DNA from: an uncultured Clostridia bacterium
GTDB lineage: Bacteria > Bacillota > Clostridia > UMGS1810
DNA length: 11,962 nucleotides
Direction: 5' to 3'
NCBI GenBank assembly: GCA_937959315.1
Contig: CALGRC010000098.1
Coordinates: 1-11,962, forward strand
Part shown: positions 1 through 6,680 of the stretch, one piece after another
Layout of the letters: each line of letters starts with the position of its first letter
Position numbering within the stretch: the stretch's first letter is position 1
Translations under genes and position numbers: made by a program
Notes under the pieces: generated by a model
What the model was told of the DNA's origin: nothing
Seen by the model: the letters and a program-made list of their open reading frames with translations, nothing else
Databases searched by the model: none

Positions 1-21
1 TGCCAGGACTTGAAAAATTAT

Positions 22-56
22 CTGCACGAAGGGGTCCACCCCCTCGTGCAGGTTTT
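22..56 (+). terminator. Hairpin followed by a short T run
   Basis: An 8-bp stem (22-29 with 44-51) continues, past one mismatch, into an inner GGGG/CCCC stem (31-34 with 39-42), and is followed by GGTTTTC. It looks like an intrinsic terminator of a gene that lies upstream of the window, although the T run is short. It ends only about 10 bases before the tRNA, so there is no room for a separate tRNA promoter between them. The tRNA may be reached by read-through, or the hairpin may be a processing site. Confidence 0.6.
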
Positions 57-61
57 CATAT

Positions 62-134
62 TCCTCGTTAGCTCAGTTGGTAGAGCATGCGGCTGTTAAC
101 CGCAGGGTCGTTGGTTCGAGTCCAACACGGGGAG
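62..134 (+). tRNA. tRNA-Asn (GTT anticodon)
   Basis: A complete cloverleaf can be drawn. The 7-bp acceptor stem is 62-68 with 127-133, including one G-U pair. The D arm has the usual AGCTCAGTTGGTAGAGC form. The anticodon stem is 88-92 with 100-104, closing the loop CTGTTAA, with anticodon GTT at 95-97, which reads Asn codons AAC and AAT. The T arm contains GGTTCGAGTCC. The discriminator base is G134. The 3' CCA is not encoded (CGA follows), so it would have to be added after transcription. Confidence 0.97.
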
Positions 135-140
135 CGACTT

Positions 141-181
141 AAGAAGCTGTGAAGTCTGTATTTCACAGCTTCTTTTCTTTT
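141..181 (+). terminator. Intrinsic terminator of the tRNA-Asn transcript
   Basis: A perfect 13-bp stem (141-153 with 162-174) encloses an 8-base loop and runs into a T-rich tail (TTCTTTT region, 173-181). It starts 6 bases after the tRNA, so it is the natural end of the tRNA transcript. Confidence 0.85.
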
Positions 182-258
182 GCGAAAGAAGCAGAACTTG
201 CAATACAGTCCCAACCATTATGCAAATAGCTGCTGCACATGGAATCGCTGTGATATAC

Positions 259-298
259 AGACTCACAATTCTTTTTTTAAGATTGTGGGTCTTTTTTT
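259..298 (+). terminator. Second terminator-like hairpin with a T7 tail
   Basis: The arms AGACTCACAATTCTT (259-273) and AAGATTGTGGGTCT (279-292) pair with one G-U pair and one bulged base, and a run of seven T follows (292-298). The loop is itself T-rich. The 182-258 gap between this and the previous terminator holds no recognisable gene. It could be the end of an eroded gene or a back-up terminator for the tRNA. Confidence 0.6.
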
Positions 299-343
299 GT
301 TTCCGGAAAAGACCTGCAAAACGGGAACAGGAGGGAAAGGTGT

Positions 344-469
344 ATGAGGGAGACGGCAGATGGAAGCAGTTGTCCTTTCCCTGCTGGAGCAGTGGTCAGC
401 GGTGCAAAAGACGAATTGAAACGGGTGATTTTGCAATTTCTTGCTGTATACAAAAGAAGGGATGAATGA
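344..469 (+). CDS. Small ORF of unknown function (41 aa)
   Basis: An ATG at 344 opens a 41-codon frame ending at TGA 467-469. It is preceded by a very good ribosome binding site, AGGAGGG at 329-335, eight bases from the start, and this is the main reason to list it. The product begins MRETADGSSCPFPAGAVV and continues with an amphipathic, probably helical stretch (AKDELKRVILQFLAVYK). There is no signal peptide and no motif I recognise. Its stop overlaps the ATG of the next short ORF in an ATGA arrangement, which suggests translational coupling. It lies just after a terminator-like hairpin, and I see no convincing promoter, so it may be the remnant of a longer gene. No function is proposed. Confidence 0.4.
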   Translation: MRETADGSSCPFPAGAVVSGAKDELKRVILQFLAVYKRRDE

Positions 470-654
470 GAAGCTCTTATACATATTTTGATGGTGACGT
501 GAAAGCATATAACTGGCGGCAAACCATCCATACAGATACGGTCTATATCCAGTCTGTCATTGCAAAATTTGCGCCGACTCTGGAAGTATCCATAAAAAAC
601 GGGTTATACAGCGATTGCCTATTACACAGAGGCAGTTCAAAAAATAACAACTGA
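466..654 (+). pseudogene. Short ORF, probably frameshifted, function unknown
   Basis: ATG 466 overlaps the stop of the preceding small ORF, and AGAAGGG lies a few bases upstream. The frame gives 62 residues, of which the first 45 or so look like ordinary protein (DGDVKAYNWRQTIHTDTVY, then IQSVIAKFAPTLEVSIKNG). After the GGG at 601-603 the quality drops. If one base of that GGG is skipped, the next frame gives NGYTAIAYYTEAVQKITTE and then TMYMAKSSGMPKLAPVFARR, which reads more like real protein and runs on towards 720. I therefore infer a one-base insertion in a longer ancestral gene. I do not recognise the family. It could instead be non-coding leader sequence of the protease gene downstream. 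Confidence 0.3.
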
Positions 655-695
655 AACAACGATGTATATGGCAAAGTCTAGCGGGATGCCAAAGC

Positions 696-723
696 TTGCG
701 CCTGTTTTTGCACGGCGTAAACT
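696..723 (+). promoter_or_regulatory. Weak candidate promoter for the S8 protease gene
   Basis: TTGCGC (696-701), a 16-base spacer and TAAACT (718-723) form a marginal sigma-A-type promoter 23 bases before the ATG at 747. Both boxes deviate from consensus and the leader would be very short, so this is only a candidate. No better pair is visible between 655 and 746. Confidence 0.2.
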
Positions 724-746
724 TGGCTTCTCAAAGGCAAAAAGGT

Positions 747-2705
747 ATGAAGAAAGGGTTGGCGGTTGTTGCGGGATTGGGTATGCTGGTTTCGCAGGTA
801 TTTGGCGCATCTGGGGCGGAACCTTTGCCGGTGGAGGGGGTACAGCAGGCGGCTGTGCCTGCGGGGATATTCACCCGCGCGGACGCGGAACTGGAGCTGC
901 GGGAATTGGAAGAACGGGCTTCGGCACGGTATATTGTGAAATTGCGTCCGTCCAATACGCTGGCTTCTGAAGCGGGATTGGAAGAAACGGCTGCGCAGGT
1001 ATTTGAGAAGCTGCGGGCAGAAAAGGCTGAAAAAACGGCGGAAATCACCGCAAAAATTAACGAACCGGAATTTGATGAGCCGCTGCCTTTCCCTGCAGCG
1101 GTCCAGCCCTTGGACGCCCCTGACACGGTGGCCATCCAGCCGTGGCGGGAAGGGTATCAGCTTTTGATGCTGCCGGAAGCGGTGGATGCGGATGGCTTTG
1201 TGGAGGCATTGCCGAAAGAGGCATATGCATATATCCAGCCAGATTACCAGTTGGAATTGCAGGCGGAAGAAGCCCCGGCGCTTTCTCTGGAAGTGGAAAT
1301 TGCCGGTGATGGACAGGATGGGCCGGAAGCGGAAGAAGAAATGGAACCGGCGGAAGAAAGGGAAGAAAGGCTGGAAGAAGCCCCGGCGCCTGAAGAGAGC
1401 CCCGGACCGGAAGAACAGCCGGAGATCCCAGAACCATCTGCATCAGCAGAAGATGCCCAGCCATCCGTTGACCCCACGCTGGGCAGCGGCCTCACGGTGG
1501 CGGTCATCGACAGTGGCATTGACGTGACCCATCCCATGCTGGCGGACAAGCTGGCCGGCGGCTGGGATTTTGTACAGGATACGGAACTGGCGTATGACGA
1601 AACAGCCCGCGACCAGTATTTCCACGGGACGCATGTTGCCGGCATCATCGCCCAGACCGCGCCGGGGGCGCAGATTTTGCCGCTGAAGGTGTTTGAAAAC
1701 GGCAAGGCGTATACCAGCGACATCATCGAAGCAATCGAATATGCCGAAAATGCCGGCGCGGCCGTTGTTAACTGCTCGTTTGGCAGTACGGATGACAATT
1801 TGGCGCTCAAAGAGGCGATGGAAGCGTCGGGCATGCTGCTTGTGTGCGCGGCGGGCAACCACCGCATGGATGTGGGCGAAACGCCGATTTACCCGGCGTG
1901 CTTTGAGTTGGACAATATTTTGAGCGTGGCCTCGCTCAATGCAGATTTGGGGTTTTCCTATTATTCCAACTATGGCACAGGCAGTGTGGATATTGCTGCA
2001 CGCGGGCGGGACGTGGAATCCGCCTATCCTGGCGGCGAAACCGGCCCCATGAGCGGCACCAGCATGGCGGCAGGGTATGTAGCGGCCGCCGCAGCCATTG
2101 CAGGCGATGGCGCACGGGGAAAAATCCTGGATGCTGCCGACCGGTTATCCAACCTCGGCCAAAAGGTCGCGGGCAGCCGTGCGCTTAATTTGGACAACCT
2201 CGTCACCGGTACTTCCGGCAGTGACCGCAATATTTCCCCCGCCGCCGACTTCGATGTCCACGGCTATCAGCCGACCCCACAGGAAAACTGGGAGCTGTTT
2301 TGCTCGCTCGATACTGTGCAGGTCGCAGCGGGCGGCAATTTTACTCTTGCCCTCAAGGCGGACGGGACGGTCTGGAGCTGGGGTTCTAACCAGTATGGGC
2401 AGCTAGGGGATGGAACGACGATATCCCGTGGGATGCCGGCGCCTGTTGTAGGGTTATCTGAAGTTAAAAAAATTGTTGCCGGCACCAATCATGCCTTTGC
2501 GATTACCGAACCCAACCGGTTATTTTCATGGGGTGCCAATTCCTATGGACAGTTGGGAATAGCACAACAGTCAAAAAAGTGCTCCCCACGATGGTCCCTG
2601 GTCTTGGTGGTAGTATTGGTATTGCTGCCGGTGACAATTATACTGTTGCATGGAAAATGGATAGGTCTGTGTATGCCTGGGGACAAAATAATGCCGGTCA
2701 GTTAG
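747..2705 (+). CDS. Secreted subtilisin-family (S8) serine protease with RCC1 repeats, truncated by frameshift
   Basis: ATG 747 is chosen because it begins a clear signal peptide (MKKGLAVVAGLGMLVSQVFG, cleavage near residue 24). A TTG at 696 would put charged residues ahead of it. The ribosome binding site is weak (AAAGG). Domains: I9-like propeptide about 60-170 (YIVKLR to YIQPDY); Glu/Pro-rich acidic linker about 172-247; S8 catalytic domain about 248-455, with Asp255 in VIDSGID, His293 in HGTHVAG, oxyanion Asn371 in CAAGN and Ser439 in SGTSMA, so the active site is intact; RCC1-type repeats from about 524 (WSWGSNQYGQLGDGTT, then FSWGANSYGQLG). After GQLG at 2547-2558 the frame leaves the RCC1 pattern, and the last 48 or so residues, up to TAG 2703-2705, are frameshift product. 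The family cleaves proteins outside the cell. The truncated form could still be an active protease, but without its C-terminal domains. Confidence 0.85.
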   Translation: MKKGLAVVAGLGMLVSQVFGASGAEPLPVEGVQQAAVPAGIFTRADAELELRELEERASARYIVKLRPSNTLASEAGLEETAAQVFEKLRAEKAEKTAEITAKINEPEFDEPLPFPAAVQPLDAPDTVAIQPWREGYQLLMLPEAVDADGFVEALPKEAYAYIQPDYQLELQAEEAPALSLEVEIAGDGQDGPEAEEEMEPAEEREERLEEAPAPEESPGPEEQPEIPEPSASAEDAQPSVDPTLGSGLTVAVIDSGIDVTHPMLADKLAGGWDFVQDTELAYDETARDQYFHGTHVAGIIAQTAPGAQILPLKVFENGKAYTSDIIEAIEYAENAGAAVVNCSFGSTDDNLALKEAMEASGMLLVCAAGNHRMDVGETPIYPACFELDNILSVASLNADLGFSYYSNYGTGSVDIAARGRDVESAYPGGETGPMSGTSMAAGYVAAAAAIAGDGARGKILDAADRLSNLGQKVAGSRALNLDNLVTGTSGSDRNISPAADFDVHGYQPTPQENWELFCSLDTVQVAAGGNFTLALKADGTVWSWGSNQYGQLGDGTTISRGMPAPVVGLSEVKKIVAGTNHAFAITEPNRLFSWGANSYGQLGIAQQSKKCSPRWSLVLVVVLVLLPVTIILLHGKWIGLCMPGDKIMPVS

Positions 2706-3631
2706 GAGATGGGACGACGAGCCAAAAAGTATCGCCAACGTTGCTTTTTGCTATTTATAATGTGATAACAATTGCAGCTGGCGGACAGCATGCGGTTGCA
2801 GTATTACAAAATGGTACAGTTTATGCATGGGATTCCAATGGGGCCGGTCAGTTGGGTGATGATCGCACATTTTAGCGTGAAACACCATATCTTCTCACCG
2901 GTTCTATCATCGCAGACAGTGCTGGCGATACCTTTGACAATGCACACGAAATCTTCATCGGACAGGAGATTTCTTCTAGTATCGATGTTGCATATGATAA
3001 CGATATATATAAATTTGATGTGGCAGTAACGGATGCTTATCAAATCATTACCTCCGGTACTATTTTATATGTTGTTTATGATGATGCCCAAATGGTTATT
3101 GAACCGCAAGTAAATAGCATTTATGCGCTTACAGGAGGTAAGACCTATTATATTGATGTGGCTAACATAGAACCTTGTACTTATATACTACGTGTATCCG
3201 GCAAATTCGACCTATATAATTACGCCTATAAATTAGGTATATCATGGTGGAAGCGCCTGAGAAAAAAACAGTTATTAACAGCTGTATATGAAAATCCGCC
3301 GGAATTATTGGATGAAATTTCGGTAAAAAATGGACAGGATATCGCCATCTGTATATCGGCTGATCAAATATCCTCTTTTGACGGGATGACGTTTACTCTT
3401 GTTTACGACGCAGAGAAGCTTAGATTGACAGATCTGGCCGGGAAGACTTATGAAAAGGAAATCAGTGCTACAACTATTGGAGATATCACTATTACCAATA
3501 TATCAAATGGTAAAATCACCTTTACAATAGCCAAGGATATTCCAACTGGGAAGGTGTTTTCTGGTGTGTTGAATGTATTTCTGTTTGACGGAATAGAAAG
3601 CGGGAATGCCCAGATTGGACTGGATATGTAA
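2528..3631 (+). pseudogene. Detached 3' part of the S8 protease gene: RCC1 repeats, PPC-like and cohesin-like domains
   Basis: From about 2558 the RCC1 pattern continues in the -1 frame: NSTTVKKVLPTMV, then AAGDNYTVAW, VYAWGQNNAGQLGDGTT, AAGGQHAVAVLQNGTVYAWD and GQLGDDRTF. One extra base in the GGG at 2555-2557 would restore GQLGNSTT. The same frame then meets a single TAG (2873-2875) and continues without interruption as RETPYLLTGSIIADS to TAA 3629-3631. About 2905-3225 resembles a bacterial pre-peptidase C-terminal (PPC) domain (GDTFDNAHEI, YDNDIYKFDV, YYIDV, YILRVSG). About 3316-3628 resembles a cohesin-type beta-sandwich (MTFTLVYDAEKLRL, NGKITFTIA, LNVFLFDG). No ribosome binding site with a good start precedes these pieces. 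One frameshift plus one nonsense codon therefore separate them from the protease; the intact protein would have had about 960 residues. Confidence 0.7.
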
Positions 3632-3753
3632 TGCATAATTTGGAGGGGAATCATGTGGTCAGGGCAGGCGCCCAATCTTACCAGTATGAACATGCTATAA
3701 TGGGGACAAGTGATGAAAACCTTGTAAAATCAAGGGGGGTTCCAAATCGTTAA
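3631..3753 (+). other. Short overlapping reading frame, 40 codons, unrecognised
   Basis: ATG 3631 overlaps the TAA that ends the cohesin-like part. The frame starts MHNLEGNHVVRAGAQSYQYE and ends at TAA 3751-3753. GGAGGGG at 3641-3647 would fit a GTG at 3655 in this frame or an ATG at 3653 in another frame (15 codons), so no start is convincing. It may be a further frameshifted tail of the secreted protein. It runs directly into the decayed ATPase gene on the other strand. Confidence 0.2.
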
Positions 3754-4440
3754 TTAGATTTTGCGGCGATACATTGAGCAGTGCACAGGCAAGTGAAGGG
3801 TCTGTAAAATGACGTTTTTCCGCCTGTTTGATTCTGACCGAAGAACGGATGTTAGAGGCAAACGGCGGCTGATTCCGTTAAAAATAAGCAGTTAAAGATA
3901 TCCCAATATGCCGCTACCGTATCGATGTCAATATCTTTATCGTTTATTTCTTTTATATCGTTCTTTAATGTCCTATTTGTCGCTGTAGTGCTTTCGTTTC
4001 TGGCAAGCGATCTCAAAAGCAGGCGCATCTTTTGTGTATCGCGCTTGACGCCATCCATGCGGAAAACATCGTCGTCAATCACGGTGTTCAAATACTCTTT
4101 TGCCAGAAAAGACGCCTGCTGCATCGTTCCATTCAAAATATCCCCCAAAGATATCTTACCGGACGAATCGCCTGATTCATACAGCGACATAGGCCGCATC
4201 CGCAGTTTCCCAGTTCGCCCGGCCCCGCTGTGCATAATACCTTTATGGTTTGGCGTAGCTGAGCCTGTCAAAATAAACTGACCCTTCTGCGCACGTCTGT
4301 CCACCTCATACCTGACAGCATCCCACAGCGGGGGTACTTCCTGCCATTCGTCTATCAGCCGCGGGGTGTCCCCTTCTAACACAAGGCTGGGTGACAGTTC
4401 GGCCAAATTACGGTTCTAAAAGTTATTTTCCGGGCTTCCA
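3740..4440 (-). pseudogene. Remnant of an AAA_14/DUF4143-type ATP-binding protein
   Basis: The open part (TTG 4406 down to TAA 3852-3854) reads SLVLEGDTPRLIDEWQEVP, ILTGSATPNHKG, MRPMSLYESGDSSGK and MRLLLRSLARNESTTATN, hallmark stretches of the AAA_14/DUF4143 ATPases often found in anaerobe accessory regions. The gene is decayed. The N-terminal third with Walker A is missing, and a TAG at 4416-4418 precedes NLAELSPS. A segment normally found between SLGDILNGT and the AKEYL region seems to be deleted near 4125. At about 3872-3876 the frame shifts, after which the homologous sequence continues as QPPFASNIRSSVRIKQAEKR, then HFTDPSLACALLNVSPQNLI. Similarity ends near 3740, so the C-terminal nuclease-like part is lost as well. 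No function is expected. Confidence 0.75.
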
Positions 4441-4610
4441 CTAACAAGAGGAAGATTATGTTTTCATGCACCATTTTGGCCCTTCAATAATATACCATTT
4501 ATAGTTATCATATCAATAGAAAATAATAGTTTGGGATTGCATGATTCCGATGTGGCTTGACGAATACAATTTGGTGGCTCAAGATGGATTTCGTGCCAAA
4601 TAAAAATCCA
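4441..4610. other. Non-coding AT-rich stretch
   Basis: Between the ATPase remnant and the probable promoter of the glycyl radical enzyme I find no gene-like frame, RNA gene or terminator on either strand. The decayed upstream part of the ATPase gene may extend a little into it. Confidence 0.5.
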
Positions 4611-4616
4611 TATAAT
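4589..4616 (+). promoter_or_regulatory. Candidate promoter of the glycyl radical enzyme operon
   Basis: An exact TATAAT lies at 4611-4616, with TTTCGT (4589-4594) as a weak -35 at 16-base spacing. Transcription would start near 4623, leaving a leader of about 70 bases that contains the inverted repeat at 4632-4663. The -35 is poor, so an activator may be needed or the true promoter may lie elsewhere in this AT-rich stretch. Confidence 0.35.
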
Positions 4617-4631
4617 TTTTAAAAATAAACC

Positions 4632-4663
4632 ATACTATATAGATTGAAAGTCTGGTATAGTAT
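4632..4663. repeat. Inverted repeat in the leader of the glycyl radical enzyme operon
   Basis: ATACTATA (4632-4639) is matched by its exact inverse TATAGTAT (4656-4663), with an inner AGA/TCT pair (4641-4643 with 4651-4653). The arm centres are 24 bases apart. It lies 33 bases before the start codon and could be an operator for a dimeric regulator or a leader hairpin. No T run follows that would make it a terminator. Confidence 0.45.
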
Positions 4664-4695
4664 AAAAAAACAATGGAAATAGGGAGTGACAAGAA

Positions 4696-6675
4696 ATGAA
4701 TAAAGTGGCAGCATGGTTCTTTGATGTGCAAGAGCCATTTGCAGGCGGGCTATTTGAATTTCCCGAACGAAGCCGGTTTTACCGGCATGCGCACGCACAG
4801 CGCCGGTATTGGGAACAAGCTGCGTTGACCCCTTACCAAGGGGGGATGCTGTTCCCCAATGGGTATAAGTTTGGCGCACGTTATGCAGTTTGGCCTGATT
4901 TTTCCTATACATATCAGGTGGATGAAGGATATTTGAATGAAAAAGGCGGTAAGTATACCCATCTCATGATGGAAGAACAGCGATTGACTGGATTGGTAGG
5001 CAGCATCCACACGGTAGGCGGGGATGGGTATACCCATTCCATACCAAACTATGGCCGTATTTTGCGGGAAGGATTGGAGAGCTACCGTATACGGGTTGAG
5101 GCGTTACCGGCCGGCGACTTCCGTGATGGCCTTTTGGAAGTGTTGGATGGTATGGCAATATTTCACCGGCGCTGTTTGGAACTGCTGCGTGCCTCTAATG
5201 CGCCTAAGCAATTATGCGATGCGTTAGAACAGGTACCCTTCCAGCCGGCAAGAACGCTATATGAAGCTTTGGTGGCATGGAATTTTATTTACTATTTGGA
5301 TGGATGCGATAACCCAGGAAGGATGGATGTAGAACTGTTCCCTTATTATCAGGGAGAAGATGTGACAGGGATATTCCGTGAATTTTTTTACAATGTTGAT
5401 GCAAATGATGGATGGTCATCGGCGCTGGGGCCGGATTGCAATGCGTTAACGGTTCAAATGTTAAAAGCCATCCAGGGTATCCGGCGGCCTTCTTTGGAAC
5501 TGCGGGTGACTGGCCAGACGCCAGACGAAGTATGGGAAGCAGCCGCAGAAGCCATCGCGTCAGGCTGTGGGCAGCCATGCTTTTATAATGAAACAATGTA
5601 CCAGTCACAGTTGGCATTGCAGTTTCCAGATATTCCAAAGGCAGATTTGTTATGTTTTAATGGCGGCGGATGTACAGAAACTATGCTGGCTGGGTATTCC
5701 AATGTGGGTTCGCTGGATGCGGGACTCAATTTAGCATTTGTTTTCCGGCGGTATATGGTGGCCAATTTGGCAACTGCCACAGATTTTTCTGCATTTTATA
5801 CGGGTTTTTTGCAAGAGGCATGGAAGGAAACTGCCCAGATGTTGGATATGGTCAATGCTTACCGGAGACGGCGGGCAAAATACCGCCCGCAACCGGTACG
5901 GACATTATTGATTGACGATTGTATTGACAAAGGGCTGGATTATAATGCTGGCGGCGCACGTTACATGTGGAGTGTTGTGAATGTCGCGGGCATGATTAAT
6001 GTCATTGATTCATTGCTGGCCATCCGGAAGCTGGTATTTGTGGAACAAAAATATACGCCGGTAGAGTTTTTGCGGCGGCTGGACGAACAAGATGCGGAAT
6101 TATTGCATGATTTGCAGGGGTGCCCCTGCATGGGTGTAGATGATGTGGAAGCAGACCAGTTTGCAGCAGGGGTTGCAAAAAATGTTTATGATGGATTCCA
6201 ACAGCGCAAGCCTTATTTAGGGCGGGTGTTTTTGCCATCCTCTATTCAATTTGCAACCTATGCGGATGCAGGGAACTGGGTGGGCGCCACACCGGATGGC
6301 CGTGCGGCAGGGGAACCGTTGTGCGACTGTATCGGGGCGATCCACGGCAAGGATAAGAAAGGGGCGACAGCATATTTGAACAGTGCTGCTGCATTGCCGC
6401 AGGGGATGGCGCTGGGAACGCCGGTATTGAATTTGCGGCTGCGTAAGCAGGATGTTGCCGCACATATGAAAGCATTGGTTATGGGGTATTTTGCCAATAA
6501 TGGGATGCAGTTGCAGATTAGCTGCCTTTCCAAGGAAGATATGCTAGATGCCATGGAACATCCTGAACGGCATGCAAATTTGATTGTCCGCATTGGCGGT
6601 TATTCAGAATATTTTAACCGTTTGACAGATGAACTGAAACGGACGGTGATTGCGCGGACGGAGCAGGAGGGGTAA
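4696..6675 (+). CDS. Glycyl radical enzyme of the pyruvate formate-lyase superfamily, compact form
   Basis: The 659-residue protein carries the marks of an oxygen-sensitive glycyl radical enzyme. The thiyl Cys326 sits in NGGGCTETMLAG and is followed at +2 by Glu328, the Cys-x-Glu arrangement of eliminating or lyase-type members (glycerol/diol dehydratase, choline lyase) rather than the Cys-Cys pair of true pyruvate formate-lyase. The C-terminal radical loop is RIGGYSEYFNRL, with Gly635 as radical site. The ATPDGRAAGEPL motif typical of the PFL domain is present, and the HSIPNYGRILREGL region (from His114) matches the usual early helix. The family is usually about 750-850 residues, and the N-terminal part here is clearly shorter. 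ATG 4696 has AGGGAG at 4681-4686. The activase gene follows 5 bases later. Substrate unknown: there are no microcompartment, transporter or dehydrogenase genes beside it. Superfamily certain, reaction not. Confidence 0.92.
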   Translation: MNKVAAWFFDVQEPFAGGLFEFPERSRFYRHAHAQRRYWEQAALTPYQGGMLFPNGYKFGARYAVWPDFSYTYQVDEGYLNEKGGKYTHLMMEEQRLTGLVGSIHTVGGDGYTHSIPNYGRILREGLESYRIRVEALPAGDFRDGLLEVLDGMAIFHRRCLELLRASNAPKQLCDALEQVPFQPARTLYEALVAWNFIYYLDGCDNPGRMDVELFPYYQGEDVTGIFREFFYNVDANDGWSSALGPDCNALTVQMLKAIQGIRRPSLELRVTGQTPDEVWEAAAEAIASGCGQPCFYNETMYQSQLALQFPDIPKADLLCFNGGGCTETMLAGYSNVGSLDAGLNLAFVFRRYMVANLATATDFSAFYTGFLQEAWKETAQMLDMVNAYRRRRAKYRPQPVRTLLIDDCIDKGLDYNAGGARYMWSVVNVAGMINVIDSLLAIRKLVFVEQKYTPVEFLRRLDEQDAELLHDLQGCPCMGVDDVEADQFAAGVAKNVYDGFQQRKPYLGRVFLPSSIQFATYADAGNWVGATPDGRAAGEPLCDCIGAIHGKDKKGATAYLNSAAALPQGMALGTPVLNLRLRKQDVAAHMKALVMGYFANNGMQLQISCLSKEDMLDAMEHPERHANLIVRIGGYSEYFNRLTDELKRTVIARTEQEG

Positions 6676-6680
6676 CCGCA

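Noticed and set aside
696..746. TTG start for the S8 protease, 17 codons upstream of the ATG
   Set aside because: It would place a polar stretch with several basic residues ahead of an otherwise ideal signal peptide that begins at ATG 747, and no good ribosome binding site precedes the TTG.
1244..1867. Long minus-strand open frames opposite the protease gene
   Set aside because: They are Ser/Ala/Pro-rich translations of the antisense strand of a GC-rich coding region, without family motifs, and the plus-strand protease has clear catalytic residues.
2555..2580. Programmed ribosomal frameshifting in the protease gene
   Set aside because: The A6 run at 2573-2578 lies after the point where the RCC1 pattern already changes frame, no clear slippery heptamer with a downstream structure is visible, and the later TAG would still stop translation.
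62..4440. Integrative element inserted at the tRNA-Asn gene
   Set aside because: tRNA genes are common integration sites, but I see no integrase and no second copy of the tRNA 3' end within the window.
4644..4672. TTGAAA (4644-4649) as -35 box of the glycyl radical enzyme promoter
   Set aside because: The matching -10 position falls on AAAACA, and transcription would begin inside or next to the ribosome binding site.
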